In this document: positions 17,096-26,819 of the stretch, one piece after another
Position numbering within the stretch: the first letter of the stretch is position 1
Layout: every line of letters starts with the position of its first letter
NCBI RefSeq assembly: GCF_013608025.1
Contig: NZ_VDLV01000004.1
Span: forward strand, 1 to 64,000
Length of the DNA: 64,000 nt
From: Pseudomonas brassicacearum subsp. neoaurantiaca
GTDB taxonomy: Bacteria > Pseudomonadota > Gammaproteobacteria > Pseudomonadales > Pseudomonadaceae
Reading direction: 5' to 3'
Notes under the pieces: model-generated
What the model was told of the DNA's origin: nothing
The model's input: only the letters and a program-made list of their open reading frames with translations
The model's database searches: none
Program-made: the position numbers and the translations under genes

Positions 17096-18244
17096 ATGCT
17101 GGAATCCAGACATCTGCTCACGGCCCTCGGAGTTTCTCTGATGATTGCCACCTCTTCCCAGGCCGCCGGCCTGACCAATGAACGCGCTGCCTTCGGCAAG
17201 ACTAATGACGGCACGCCCGTTGAAAAATACGTGCTGCGCAACAGCAACGGCATGGAGGCTACCGTCATCACCTATGGCGGGATTCTCCAGTCGCTGATCG
17301 TGCCGGACAAAAACGGCATGACCGACGACATCGTGCTCGGCTTCGACGACGTGCAGGGCTACCAGAAGAACGGCACCGTGTACTTCGGCGCCACCATTGG
17401 CCGCTTCGGCAATCGCCTGGCAGGCGGCGCGTTCGAGCTGGACGGCAAGCGCTACCAGGTGCCGCAGAACGACAAGGACAATTCCTTGCACGGCGGACCG
17501 CAAGGCTTCGACAAGCGGGTCTGGAAAGCCGAACCTCACAATGGCAAGGATTCGGTCGGCGTGACCCTGACGTATGTGTCGGCGGACGGTGAGATGGGCT
17601 TTCCCGGCAACCTGAAAACCGATGTCACCTACAGCCTCAACGACCAGAACGAGCTGCGCATCGACTACACCGCCACCACCGACAAACCGACCGTGCTGAA
17701 CCTGACCAACCACAGCTATTTCAACCTGGCAGGTGCCGGCAACGGCGACATTCTCAAGCAAGTCGCGACCCTGCACGCGTCCCGCTACACGCCGGTGACC
17801 GCCAAGCTCATTCCCACCGGCGAACTCGCGCCCGTGGCCGGTACGCCGATGGATTTCACCAAGCCAACCGCGATCGGCACCCATATCAAGGCCGACCATC
17901 AGCAGTTGAAGTTCGCCGAGCCGAAACAGGGCGGTTTCGATTTCAACTGGGTGCTCGATGCCAAGGGTGATGTGGGCAAGCTCGCCGCCGACGTCCAGGA
18001 TCCGAAGTCCGGGCGGCGCCTGCAGCTCTTTACCACCGAACCCGGCGTGCAGTTCTACACCAGCAACTTCCTCGACGGCACGGTCAAGGGCAAGCAAGGC
18101 AAGGTCTATCCGCACTGGGGCGCGTTCACTCTGGAGACCCAGCACTTCCCCGACTCGCCGAACCAGCCGGACTTCCCTACCACGCGACTGAATCCGGGCC
18201 AGACCTACACCCAGGCCATGGTCCTGAAGTTCTCGGCGGAGTAA
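17096..18244 (+). CDS. Periplasmic aldose 1-epimerase (GalM family)
   Basis: A 382-aa protein with a signal peptide (LTALGVSLMIATSSQAA) followed by a complete mutarotase domain. Signatures include TYGGILQSLIVPDKNG, FGATIGRFGNRLAGG (substrate Arg), the His of NSLHGGPQGFDKRVW, NHSYFNLAG (catalytic His) and TTEPGVQFYTSN (the conserved Glu region). It interconverts alpha and beta anomers of aldoses such as glucose or galactose; the signal peptide places it in the periplasm. A ribosome binding site (GGAAAGGAAGG) lies just upstream. Confidence 0.9.
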   Translation: MLESRHLLTALGVSLMIATSSQAAGLTNERAAFGKTNDGTPVEKYVLRNSNGMEATVITYGGILQSLIVPDKNGMTDDIVLGFDDVQGYQKNGTVYFGATIGRFGNRLAGGAFELDGKRYQVPQNDKDNSLHGGPQGFDKRVWKAEPHNGKDSVGVTLTYVSADGEMGFPGNLKTDVTYSLNDQNELRIDYTATTDKPTVLNLTNHSYFNLAGAGNGDILKQVATLHASRYTPVTAKLIPTGELAPVAGTPMDFTKPTAIGTHIKADHQQLKFAEPKQGGFDFNWVLDAKGDVGKLAADVQDPKSGRRLQLFTTEPGVQFYTSNFLDGTVKGKQGKVYPHWGAFTLETQHFPDSPNQPDFPTTRLNPGQTYTQAMVLKFSAE

Positions 18245-18256
18245 TCCCATCGACCA

Positions 18257-18285
18257 GGCGTTCCCACACTACGCGTGGGAACGCC
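18257..18285. repeat. Inverted repeat / possible terminator after galM-like gene
   Basis: GGCGTTCCCAC (18257-18267) pairs perfectly with GTGGGAACGCC (18275-18285) around a seven-base loop, 13 bases past the stop of the epimerase gene. It resembles a short palindromic repeat (core GTTCCCACGC) often found in fluorescent pseudomonads, and may act as a transcription end although no T-run follows. Confidence 0.6.
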
Positions 18286-18416
18286 TCCTGTGACGCTCTG
18301 CGTCATGCTTTCGGGACGCAGCGCCTCCCCGGCTGCTTTCCAGCACGAATCAAACCTGAACACCTGGTCTATCCTGCTGCCACAGACTTTATCGTCCCGT
18401 ACAACAGGAGATGTGA

Positions 18417-19238
18417 ATGAAAACTCTGGAATTGGCCGGCGTATCCGTACCGGTGATCGGCCAGGGCACTTGGCGACTGGGTGAAGAACCGTCCCATCAC
18501 AAGAAAGAAGTGGCGGCCCTGCGCCTGGGCATCGAGCTGGGCATGACCCTCATCGACACCGCGGAAATGTATGCCGAGGGCGGCGCCGAAAAAATCGTCG
18601 GCGAAGCGATTACCGGGCTGCGCGACCAAGTGTTCCTGGTAAGCAAGGTCTACCCCCACAACGCCAGCCGAAAAGGTATCCCGCTCGCCTGCGAACGCAG
18701 CCTGCGGCGGCTCGACACCGACTACATCGACCTCTATCTGCTGCACTGGCGCGGCCAATACCCGTTGGAAGAAACCGTCGAAGCATTTGAGCGGCTGCGC
18801 GAAGAAGGCAAGATCGGTCGCTGGGGTGTGTCCAACTTTGACGTCGACGATATGGAGGAGCTGGCCGCGCCGGCCTGCGCCACCAACCAGGTGCTGTACA
18901 ACTTGCAAGAACGCGGCATCGAATTCGACCTGCTCCCCTGGAGCCAACGGCAACGCATGCCGATCATGGCGTACTGCCCGGTTGGCCAGGGCGGACATTT
19001 GCTCAAGGATCACACCGTGCAGCAGATCGCCGAGCGCCACCGCGCAACGCCGGCACAGATTGCCCTGGCCTGGCTGTTGCGCCAGGACAACGTCATTGCC
19101 ATTCCCAAGGCCGTGCAGCCTGAACATGTGCGCCAGAATGCCGAAGCGGCGCAACTGCGGCTTGAGCCTCAGGATCTGGCGGCGCTGGATCTGGTGTTTC
19201 CGCAGCCTCAGGGGAAGCAGCGGTTGGCGATGGTTTAG
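18417..19238 (+). CDS. Aldo/keto reductase
   Basis: A 273-aa AKR with the catalytic tetrad visible: Asp and Tyr in LIDTAEMYAEGGAE, Lys in VFLVSKVYP, and His in DLYLLHWRG. The NADPH-binding C-terminal part (AIPKAVQPEHVRQNAEA) is intact. It reduces aldehydes or ketones in the cytoplasm; substrate unknown. A ribosome binding site (AGGAG) precedes ATG 18417. It stands alone. Confidence 0.9.
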   Translation: MKTLELAGVSVPVIGQGTWRLGEEPSHHKKEVAALRLGIELGMTLIDTAEMYAEGGAEKIVGEAITGLRDQVFLVSKVYPHNASRKGIPLACERSLRRLDTDYIDLYLLHWRGQYPLEETVEAFERLREEGKIGRWGVSNFDVDDMEELAAPACATNQVLYNLQERGIEFDLLPWSQRQRMPIMAYCPVGQGGHLLKDHTVQQIAERHRATPAQIALAWLLRQDNVIAIPKAVQPEHVRQNAEAAQLRLEPQDLAALDLVFPQPQGKQRLAMV

Positions 19239-19257
19239 CCTGGGGAATCGAAGGTTC

Positions 19258-19352
19258 TGTGGCGAGGGAGCTTGCTCCCGCTGGGGTGCGAAGCAGCCCT
19301 CGCTTTTAGGCGGCTGCTGCGCAACCGAACGGGAGCAAGCTCCCTCGCCACA
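19258..19352. repeat. Type B REP pair
   Basis: Two copies of GTGGCGAGGGAGCTTGCTCC face each other (19258-19282 and 19329-19352) around a 45-base middle part. This second REP family differs from the type A family by its GGCGAGGGAG arm. Confidence 0.8.
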
Positions 19353-19386
19353 AGAGCCTCCCCCTCCAGCCCATTACTCAGCGGCA

Positions 19387-21750
19387 TCAGAACAAGCCCA
19401 TCTGCCCGCCAACCAGGGTCGAAAAGTCGTCCCCCACAAACGGCAGGATCGCGTCCGCCACCGGCTGTAGCTGCTTGGTCACGTAATGGTCGTAATCGAT
19501 GGGCGCGCTGCGGGTTTCCAGCGGCTCGGGGCCGGCGACGGTGATCACGTAGCTGATCCAGCCGCCATTCTGGTACTGCCGTGGCCGGCCCTGGCGTTCG
19601 TTGAACTCATCGGCAAGCCGCGCGGCCCGTACGTGGGGCGGCACGTTGCGTTCGTAATCGTCCAAGGGACGGCGCAGGCGCTTGCGGTAGACCAGGCGCT
19701 CATCGAACGCGCCGGCCAGCGTCTGGCGCACATAATCGCGCACGTAATCCTGATAGGGCTGGCGATGAAAGATCCGTCCATACAGCTCCTGCTGGAACTG
19801 CCGGGCCAGCGGCGACCAATCGGTGCGCACGGTTTCCAGGCCCTTGTAGATGATTTCGTCGCTGCCGTCAGCGCGGGTCACCAAGCCGGCGTAGCGCTTC
19901 TTGCTGCCCTCCTCCGCGCCACGAATGGTCGGCATCAGGAAGCGCTTGAAATGGGTTTCGAACTGCAGCTCCAGCGCGCTCTCCAGGCCGAACTCATCAA
20001 GCACATGCTCGCGCCACCACTGGTTGACGTAAGCCACCAGTTCCCGGCCAATCGCCGCCGCTTCTTCCTGGTCGTGGGAGCGGCGCAGCCAGACGAAGGT
20101 CGAGTCGGTGTCGCCATAGATCACCACATGCCCCCGGGCTTCGATCAACTGCCGGGTGCGTTGCATGATCTGATGGCCGCGCAAGGTAATGGACGACGCG
20201 AGCCGGGGGTCGAAGAAGCGACAGCCACTGGAGCCGAGCACGCCATAGAACGCGTTCATGATGATTTTCAGCGCCTGGGACAGCGGCGCGTTATGTTCGC
20301 GCTTGGCGGTCTCCCGGCCTTCGGCGACGCGCGCGACAATCGCCGGCAGGCAGTGTCGGGTACGGGAGAACCGCGCCCCGCGAAAGCCTGGCACCGACGT
20401 GTCGTCGTCCGGATGGCGCAGGCCTTCGATCAGTCCCACCGGGTCGATGAGGAAGGTGCGGATGATCGACGGATACAGGCTCTTGTAGTCGAGCACGAGC
20501 ACCGACTCGTAGAGCCCCGGCTGGGAATCCATGACGAACCCGCCGGGGCTGGCCTCGGGCGGACGCTGGCCAAGGTTCGGTGCGACAAACCCCTGGCGAT
20601 GCATCAGCGGCATGTAGAGATGCGTGAACGCCGCCACCGAGCCTCCGCTGCGATCCGCCGGCAGGCCGGTGACGCTGGCGCGCTCCAACAGGAACTCGAG
20701 CAGGTCGGTCTTGGCGAAGATCCGCGTCACCAGCTCGCAGTCCTTGAGGTTGTAGCGGGCCAGGGCCGGCTTGTCCTCGGCAAACATGCGGTTGATCTCG
20801 TCCATGCGCTGGTACGGGTTGTCGATGGACTTGCCTTCGCCCAGCAGGGTTTGCGCAACGTTTTCCAGGCTGAACGACGGAAAACTCCAAGTCGCCGAGC
20901 GCAAGGATTCGATCCCGTCGATGATCAGCCGCCCCGCCGCCGAAGCGAAAAAATGGTTGTTGCGTGCTCCATGCTCGCGCCACTGCATTTCCTCCCCGCC
21001 GCGTCCCAGGCGCAGCGGCACGGCCAGCCGGCGGGCATGCTCATGGAGCACGCGCAGATCGAACTGAACCAGGTTCCAGCCGATGATCGCGTCAGGGTCG
21101 AAACGGGCGAACCACTCGTTGAGCTTCTTCAACAGCAGCGTGCGGGATTCGCAGTATTCGAGCTGGAAATCCACCTCGCGATCATCGCCATTCGGCGGCC
21201 CGAGCATATACACCTGGCGTTCGCCGCAGCCTTCCAGTGCAATGGAATACAACTCGCCCTGAGCGGTGGTTTCGATGTCCAGGGACACCAGCCGCAGCGG
21301 CGGCCGGTACTCGGGCGCCGGCTTCATCTGGGCGTCGAGCAGCAGGCCGTCGGCCGATGGCGTGCCGCCGAACCAGACCGGAGCAGTGATGAAGCGCTCC
21401 ATCAGGTAGCGCTCCGGCGGGCGGATGTCGGCTTCGAATACTTCCACGCCGGCGCGCCGCAGCGTGGTGTCCAGGCGCATCAGTTGCGCATGCTGCCGGC
21501 AATACAGGCCCAGCACCGGGCGATGCTCGAAATCCAGCAGGTCCAGGGGACGCAGCTCAACGTCCTTTTCCCCTTGCAACAACGCCTCGACCTGACCGCG
21601 CTGGACCTGCGGCACAAACGCCACCGAGGGTTGCACCGGCAGGCGCACGCGCCGGGGGCCGGCATCCGTCGCCAGCCAGAACTCGACTTCGGTGCCCGCG
21701 GGGGTGTCGCGCCAATGCCGGGTCAGGACGAAGCCCTGCTGTAGATTCAC
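19387..21750 (-). CDS. polB: DNA polymerase II (family B)
   Basis: A 787-aa family B polymerase (E. coli PolB 783 aa), an SOS-linked enzyme that helps restart replication at damage. The 3'-5' exonuclease Exo I motif is [11 protein letters not shown]; further exonuclease blocks include [13 protein letters not shown]. Polymerase motif A is [14 protein letters not shown], motif B lies around [13 protein letters not shown], and motif C is YGDTDSTFV. All catalytic Asp residues are intact. The start codon is GTG at 21750. A long open frame on the opposite strand is a GC-bias shadow. Confidence 0.95.
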   Translation of the reverse strand: MNLQQGFVLTRHWRDTPAGTEVEFWLATDAGPRRVRLPVQPSVAFVPQVQRGQVEALLQGEKDVELRPLDLLDFEHRPVLGLYCRQHAQLMRLDTTLRRAGVEVFEADIRPPERYLMERFITAPVWFGGTPSADGLLLDAQMKPAPEYRPPLRLVSLDIETTAQGELYSIALEGCGERQVYMLGPPNGDDREVDFQLEYCESRTLLLKKLNEWFARFDPDAIIGWNLVQFDLRVLHEHARRLAVPLRLGRGGEEMQWREHGARNNHFFASAAGRLIIDGIESLRSATWSFPSFSLENVAQTLLGEGKSIDNPYQRMDEINRMFAEDKPALARYNLKDCELVTRIFAKTDLLEFLLERASVTGLPADRSGGSVAAFTHLYMPLMHRQGFVAPNLGQRPPEASPGGFVMDSQPGLYESVLVLDYKSLYPSIIRTFLIDPVGLIEGLRHPDDDTSVPGFRGARFSRTRHCLPAIVARVAEGRETAKREHNAPLSQALKIIMNAFYGVLGSSGCRFFDPRLASSITLRGHQIMQRTRQLIEARGHVVIYGDTDSTFVWLRRSHDQEEAAAIGRELVAYVNQWWREHVLDEFGLESALELQFETHFKRFLMPTIRGAEEGSKKRYAGLVTRADGSDEIIYKGLETVRTDWSPLARQFQQELYGRIFHRQPYQDYVRDYVRQTLAGAFDERLVYRKRLRRPLDDYERNVPPHVRAARLADEFNERQGRPRQYQNGGWISYVITVAGPEPLETRSAPIDYDHYVTKQLQPVADAILPFVGDDFSTLVGGQMGLF

Positions 21751-21787
21751 CGCTGAAACCTCGAAACTCAGATGTCACGCATTCTAC

Positions 21788-21900
21788 CTGTGGCGAGGGA
21801 GCTTGCTCCCGCTCGATTGCGCAGCGGTCGCCAAAAAAGCGGGGGCTGCTTCGCCCGAAGCGTCGGACCGACCCAGCGGGAGCAAGCTCCCTCGCCACAA
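21788..21900. repeat. Type B REP pair with longer insert
   Basis: Arms at 21788-21813 and 21876-21900 carry the GTGGCGAGGGAGC palindrome. The middle holds CGAAGCGTCGGACCG, which is also found in the element at 27423-27531, so these two are close relatives. Confidence 0.8.
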
Positions 21901-22039
21901 CCGCGCATGGCATCATTTCAGCGCTAATTCACGAACTATGACGCTTTTGGACGATTGGCCGCCGCTTTATCGCTTGCTCTGCGCCGTTAGGTCTACGATT
22001 CTTTAATCACCCGCAAAAAACGACACCCGAGGCCTCCCC

Positions 22040-22480
22040 ATGAAAACCGTCGCGCAGTTGCTCCGGATAAAAGACGAGAAAAACCAGCAAGTGCACACCA
22101 TTTCACCGGACGACATGGTTTTGCAGGCCCTGATGCGCATGGCCGAGAAAAACGTCGGTGCGCTGCTGGTGGTGAAGAACGACGAAGTGCTGGGCATCAT
22201 CAGTGAGCGCGACTATGCGCGCAAAATGGTCCTGCACGGGCGCTCCTCGGTAGGTACGAAAGTCAGCGACATCATGGTCTCCCCGGTCATTACCATCGAT
22301 CCCCACCAGAACGTCGAGACGTGCCTGAGCATCATGACCGAAAAACATCTGCGGCATTTGCCCGTCGTGGAGGACGGCAAGCTCGTCGGCCTGTTGTCCA
22401 TCGGCGACCTGGTAAAAGAGGCCATTGCCGAGCAGGCGGACCTGATCAGACAACTGGAGCAATACATTCGCGGCGAATGA
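22040..22480 (+). CDS. CBS-domain protein
   Basis: A 146-aa protein consisting of two CBS domains in tandem (residues about 14-75 and 80-140), for example LVVKNDEVLGIISERDYARK and LPVVEDGKLVGLLSIGDLVK. The pair forms an adenosine-ligand sensor (AMP, ATP or similar). With no partner domain it probably acts by binding another protein. It is preceded by a 290-base gap holding a REP pair and is not tightly linked to the following pqi operon. Confidence 0.9.
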   Translation: MKTVAQLLRIKDEKNQQVHTISPDDMVLQALMRMAEKNVGALLVVKNDEVLGIISERDYARKMVLHGRSSVGTKVSDIMVSPVITIDPHQNVETCLSIMTEKHLRHLPVVEDGKLVGLLSIGDLVKEAIAEQADLIRQLEQYIRGE

Positions 22481-22551
22481 TCGACTCGGGCGGGTTGCTC
22501 ATTTTCGACTCACTTCTATATTGAAGGAGTTGTCCCTGCCCGAGCATCCCG

Positions 22552-23148
22552 ATGGCCCTCACCGACCGACTGATCATTTGTGAACATTGCGATGCAGTGT
22601 ACGAGCCGGTTGAGCTCGGCCCGCATCAAAGAGCCTTGTGCGTGCAATGCCATGCGGTGATCCAGCGCTACGACGGCCTGACCATCGAGCAGCGCCTGGC
22701 CTTGACCATCACCGCGGCGGTGCTTTGGGCCTTTGCCAATGTCTATCCGGTGATGAGCATCCGGCTCCAGGGCTTGAGCAACAGCGCGACTCTTTGGGAT
22801 TCGGTCGTGGCCCTGAGCCAGGGGCCGATTATCTTCATTGCCTTGGTCGCCGCGGTCGCGATCATCATCGCCCCAGCCTTCCAATTGGCGCTCTTGCTCT
22901 GGGTGCTCAGCTACGCCTATTCAAACCGCCGGGCGCCGGCGTTCAACCTGTGCATGCGCAGCCTGGAAACGCTGCGACCATGGAGCATGCTGGAAGTGTG
23001 CCTGTTGGGGGCGCTGGTCGCGGTCATCAAGCTCGCCGGGCTGCTTGATGTGCTGCCGGGCATCGGCCTGTTCGCCCTAGGGGCGTTGAGCCTGCTGATG
23101 ATCCGCATCGCCGGCCGCGATGTCCGTGATCTGTGGGATCGCCTGTGA
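22552..23148 (+). CDS. PqiA-like membrane protein, first half
   Basis: A 198-aa protein made of one PqiA unit: an N-terminal zinc-ribbon-like CEHCDAVYEP...CVQCHAV followed by four membrane helices. In E. coli PqiA (417 aa) two such units are fused; here they are separate genes whose lengths (198 + 219) add up to the same total. PqiA sits in the inner membrane and works with PqiB and PqiC in moving lipids between the envelope membranes. The next gene starts at GTG 23145 inside this stop codon (GTGA). Confidence 0.88.
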   Translation: MALTDRLIICEHCDAVYEPVELGPHQRALCVQCHAVIQRYDGLTIEQRLALTITAAVLWAFANVYPVMSIRLQGLSNSATLWDSVVALSQGPIIFIALVAAVAIIIAPAFQLALLLWVLSYAYSNRRAPAFNLCMRSLETLRPWSMLEVCLLGALVAVIKLAGLLDVLPGIGLFALGALSLLMIRIAGRDVRDLWDRL

Positions 23149-23804
23149 ACGGCGCACCGCTGGGCAACCCGCCCCGGGCCGATGATTTGAACCTGTGCCT
23201 GTGCCACAGCTGCGGCCTGGCATGCGACATGACCGACGAACCCGAGACCTGCCCGCGCTGCGATGCCCGCCTGCACCGGCGCAAACCCGATACCCTGACC
23301 CGCACCTGGGCCTATATGCTGGCAGCCCTGGTGTTTTATATTCCGGCCAACCTGCTGCCGGTCATGAACACCCAGATGCTCGGCGAAGGCGCGGACAGCA
23401 CCATCATCAGTGGCGTCCTCGAGTTCTGGCACAGCGGTGCCTGGGACATCGCGCTGATCATCTTCATCGCCAGCATCGCGGTGCCGGGCATCAAGTTCGT
23501 CGTGTTGACGCTGCTGCTGGTGACCGTGCAACGGCGCAGCACCTGGGCCCAGGTCCAGCGCGCGAAGCTGTACCGGCTGGTCGAGGTCATCGGCTACTGG
23601 TCGATGCTCGACGTGCTGGTCGTGGCGTTGGTGGCGGCCCTGGTGAAATTCCAGGCGCTGAGCGATATCGAACCGCGACCGGGAATCCTTTTCTTCGGCC
23701 TCGTGGTGCTGTTCACCATGCTCTCGGCCATGAGTTTCGACCCCCGCTTGATCTGGGACACCCAACCCTCCGAGGAGACCATGGATGAAGTCGCAAGCCA
23801 CTGA
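23145..23804 (+). CDS. PqiA-like membrane protein, second half
   Basis: A 219-aa protein with two Cys pairs (CLCHSCGLACDM and CPRCDARL) and four hydrophobic segments, the second PqiA unit. The start is taken as GTG 23145, overlapping the stop of the previous gene; GTG 23133 is also possible. Its last 20 bases overlap the start of pqiB. Strong overlap through the four genes implies coupled translation of one envelope complex. Confidence 0.85.
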   Translation: MNGAPLGNPPRADDLNLCLCHSCGLACDMTDEPETCPRCDARLHRRKPDTLTRTWAYMLAALVFYIPANLLPVMNTQMLGEGADSTIISGVLEFWHSGAWDIALIIFIASIAVPGIKFVVLTLLLVTVQRRSTWAQVQRAKLYRLVEVIGYWSMLDVLVVALVAALVKFQALSDIEPRPGILFFGLVVLFTMLSAMSFDPRLIWDTQPSEETMDEVASH

Positions 23805-25440
23805 TGGACAACCCACGCCGGGCCGCGCGCATGTCACCAGCCGTCGCTGGACGGTCTCGCTGGTGTGGATCGTGCCGATCATCGCGGTGTTGGTGGGCGT
23901 GTCCCTGGTGGTGCATAACTGGCTGCAGGAAGGCCCGACCATCACCATTACCTTCAAGACAGGCGAAGGCCTGACGGCCAACAAGACCCCGGTCAAATAC
24001 CGCAACGTGGTGATTGGCCAGGTTACCGATGTGCAACTGAGCGAGGACCAGAAAAATGTCACCGCTACGGTCAAGCTCGCCAAGACTGCGGACACCTTCA
24101 CCCATGAAGATTCGGTGTTCTGGGTGGTCAGGCCACGCATCGGCGCGGGCGGGATTTCCGGAATCGATACCTTGCTGTCGGGCGATTTCATCGGCGCCGA
24201 TGCCGGCCATTCGAAAGTCCGCGCCAAGTCCTTCACCGGCCTGGAGGCTCCGCCGCCCATCACCTATGGCGAGCCGGGCAAGCGCTTTACCCTGCACTCC
24301 CAGGACCTTGGCTCGCTGGACATCGGCTCGCCGGTCTACTTGCGCAAGATCCCGGTGGGCCAAGTGGTCTCCTACGCGTTGGATGCCGACGGCAAGGGCG
24401 TCAACATCGAGGTGTTCATCAATGCGCCAAACGACGCCTACGTCACCGAGAACACCCGTTTCTGGAACGTCAGCGGGGTCGACGTGAACGTCGGTGCCAA
24501 CGGCTTCGCGGTCAAGACCGAATCCTTGTCCGCCTTGCTGGTGGGTGGCATTGCCTTCAGGGCACCGGAATACAGTCCCAACGACACGCCTGCCGCCGAG
24601 GACAAGAATTTCGAGCTGTTCGCCGACCAGCAGAGCGCCCTCGCCCCGCCCAGTGGCAAGGCGCAGTACCTGGCCTTGCGCTTCGACCAGGCCTTGCGCG
24701 GGTTGCGCGTCGGGGCCCCGGTGGAATTCCTCGGGATCGAGATCGGCCGAGTGGTGGCCATGAACTTGGATTTCGACGAGAAGCAGCGCACGTTTCCCGT
24801 CAACGTCGGCATCGTGATCTACCCACAACTGCTGGGCAAGGCGCACGAGAAGTTGCTCAAATCCCTGGATTACGACCCGGAAGATGAAGCCGCGGCGGCT
24901 CGGCTGGTCGGCAGTTTCGTCGAGCGGGGCCTGCGCGCCCAGGCCCGCAGCGGCAACCTGCTGACCGGGCAGTTGTACATTTCGCTGGATTTCTATCCCA
25001 AGGCCGAAAGAGTCGCCTTCGACACGTCCGCCCGGCCCCTGCGGATCCCCACGATTCCGGGTAGCCTCCAGCAACTGCAGGAACAACTGCAGACGGTGAT
25101 CGAGCGTATCAACAAGCTGCCGCTGGAAAGCATCGCGAGCAATCTGGACGGCAACCTCGTTGAGCTGCGCAAAGGCCTGTCGCAGTTCAACAGCAAGACC
25201 CTTCCGGGCGTGCAGAGTACCTTGCAGGACGTGAGCAAGACCTTGCAGTCGGCGAATTCAACCCTGGCGGAGGATTCCCCACAGCGCGAACAACTCACCC
25301 AGACCCTGGATGACCTGGGGCGCATGTCGCGGTCGTTGCGCGAACTGTCCGACTACCTGAGCCGTCACCCCGAATCGTTGCTGCGCGGCCGTCCGAAAGA
25401 CGCCCCGGCGCAGAACCTTTCCTTCCCGGTGAAAGAATGA
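23785..25440 (+). CDS. pqiB: PqiB-like MCE protein
   Basis: A 551-aa protein (E. coli PqiB 546 aa) with one N-terminal membrane anchor (VSLVWIVPIIAVLVGVSLVVHNW) and three MCE domains, at about residues 45-135, 160-225 and 285-395. A C-terminal helical region (about 430-530) with repeated LQ and SL heptads would form the long hydrophobic tube that spans the periplasm in this family. It transports lipids between inner and outer membranes together with PqiA and PqiC. Confidence 0.92.
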   Translation: MKSQATDGQPTPGRAHVTSRRWTVSLVWIVPIIAVLVGVSLVVHNWLQEGPTITITFKTGEGLTANKTPVKYRNVVIGQVTDVQLSEDQKNVTATVKLAKTADTFTHEDSVFWVVRPRIGAGGISGIDTLLSGDFIGADAGHSKVRAKSFTGLEAPPPITYGEPGKRFTLHSQDLGSLDIGSPVYLRKIPVGQVVSYALDADGKGVNIEVFINAPNDAYVTENTRFWNVSGVDVNVGANGFAVKTESLSALLVGGIAFRAPEYSPNDTPAAEDKNFELFADQQSALAPPSGKAQYLALRFDQALRGLRVGAPVEFLGIEIGRVVAMNLDFDEKQRTFPVNVGIVIYPQLLGKAHEKLLKSLDYDPEDEAAAARLVGSFVERGLRAQARSGNLLTGQLYISLDFYPKAERVAFDTSARPLRIPTIPGSLQQLQEQLQTVIERINKLPLESIASNLDGNLVELRKGLSQFNSKTLPGVQSTLQDVSKTLQSANSTLAEDSPQREQLTQTLDDLGRMSRSLRELSDYLSRHPESLLRGRPKDAPAQNLSFPVKE

Positions 25441-25457
25441 CCCTTGGAGCACGCCTG

Positions 25458-25994
25458 ATGCCACTGACGCTGAGATGCTCGTTGATCGCCCTGGCGCTGC
25501 TGCTCGGCGCCTGCCGCAGCGACCCCATCCACTATCACACCCTGAGCCCGGCGCAACCGACCGGCCAGGCACGCGCAGGGGTGGATATCCAGATCGAGCA
25601 ACTCAGCGTGCCACCGCAAGTGGATCGTACCCAGATGGTCATCCGCCAGGGCGACAGCGGGTTGGCGATCCTGGAGACCGAATGGTGGGGCGCAAGCCTG
25701 GCGGACGAACTGCGCAGCAGCCTCGACGAACAACTGAGCAATCCCGGCGCACCGAAGCGGTTGCTGCGGGTGGACGTGCAGCGCTTCGATTCGGTTCCCG
25801 GTCGGTACGCTCGCATGGACGTGCAGTGGCGATTGCGCAACCTTGGCAGCGCATCAGGCGCCCTGACCTGCCGCAGCAGCCTGCAGACGCCGGCCGCAGG
25901 CAATATTGATGACTTGGTGAAGGGCCATCAGAACAACGTCCGGCAGTTTGTCGAACTCGTCGGGCAAGCGGCCTCGCGCAACGCCTGTCCGTGA
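25458..25994 (+). CDS. pqiC: PqiC-like outer-membrane lipoprotein
   Basis: A 178-aa lipoprotein: signal peptide LRCSLIALALLLGAC with the lipobox Cys near residue 19, then the ABC-type transport auxiliary (DUF330) fold, with VDIQIEQLSVPPQVDRTQMVIR and the typical WWGASLADELRSSLDEQL. It anchors the Pqi tube to the outer membrane. ATG 25458 has GGAG at 25446-25449; ATG 25437, which overlaps the pqiB stop, is an alternative. Confidence 0.88.
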   Translation: MPLTLRCSLIALALLLGACRSDPIHYHTLSPAQPTGQARAGVDIQIEQLSVPPQVDRTQMVIRQGDSGLAILETEWWGASLADELRSSLDEQLSNPGAPKRLLRVDVQRFDSVPGRYARMDVQWRLRNLGSASGALTCRSSLQTPAAGNIDDLVKGHQNNVRQFVELVGQAASRNACP

Positions 25995-25995
25995 T

Positions 25996-26625
25996 TCACT
26001 CAGGCCAATGCAGTGACAGCACGGGCGCGATACGCGGATGGTGGTCGATACGCTCCAGCAAGGCGTAGAACTCGGGGCGGGCGCTGAGCATTGCCTCCCG
26101 GGTCTCGACCCACTTCGTGATCACTGCCGCCAGGATATCCAGCGCCCCAGGCTCGGCACCACTGAGGAACGGCGTCCCCGGAAACTGGTCGGCAAACAAG
26201 GCCCAATTGCGATACAGCCGTTGTTTCGTGCCCGTCACCAGTCGCTCCCGCACAGCCTCGTCCGCGTCCGGCAGCCAGCGTTCAGGGAAATCGATGATCC
26301 CAATGGGCGTGTAGCAATTGGCGGCGATGTAGACCAGGCCGCGTATGACCTGCCCACGCTGGGCCGGGTTTTCCGGCAGCAGCTTCGATTCCGGAAAGGA
26401 CAACCCCAGGTGGATCAGGATCGCCGCCGCCTCGGTCAGGACCGAGCCGTCTGGCAGTTGCAGGGTCGGAACCTGCTTCTGCGGGTTCAACGCCTCGAGT
26501 TCTTTCGCCGCTTCATTGTCCTCGGTCGAATAGGTATCGACCCGGCGGTAAGGCACCCCGCACAGACACAGGGCAATTTCCACGGCCGAGGACCCCGACT
26601 GAATGTGGCCGAATAACTGATACAT
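25996..26625 (-). CDS. Glutathione S-transferase family protein
   Basis: A 209-aa two-domain GST. The N-terminal thioredoxin-like half has the glutathione-binding cis-Pro and Glu-Ala region (QVPTLQLPDGSVLTEAAAILIHL), followed by an all-helical C-terminal half. It converges on pqiC, with a single base between the stops. Substrate unknown; bacterial GSTs of this type detoxify electrophiles or reduce glutathionyl conjugates. Confidence 0.87.
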   Translation of the reverse strand: MYQLFGHIQSGSSAVEIALCLCGVPYRRVDTYSTEDNEAAKELEALNPQKQVPTLQLPDGSVLTEAAAILIHLGLSFPESKLLPENPAQRGQVIRGLVYIAANCYTPIGIIDFPERWLPDADEAVRERLVTGTKQRLYRNWALFADQFPGTPFLSGAEPGALDILAAVITKWVETREAMLSARPEFYALLERIDHHPRIAPVLSLHWPE

Positions 26626-26819
26626 GTGCTTGCCTCCTGCAAAGGGATTCAGCCGGTAGAACCCGAAGCACCATCAGCGTTCCATCAAGCTCATCGGCAA
26701 CAGTCCGACGAGCTATCACCGCCATCGATGTTCACCATCATTTCAATGAAGTTCTCCTCCCCGGTGCCCGGCGCAACAATGGCCCCACACAAACAACGCA
26801 CCCCCTGGAGCACACCATC

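Noticed and set aside
17000..18250. A 416-codon open frame antisense to the aldose epimerase
   Set aside because: It lacks domains, and the plus strand encodes a complete mutarotase with signal peptide.
19486..21744. A 752-codon open frame antisense to polB
   Set aside because: High GC at third positions keeps the opposite frame open; the polB strand has all family B motifs intact, while this frame has none.
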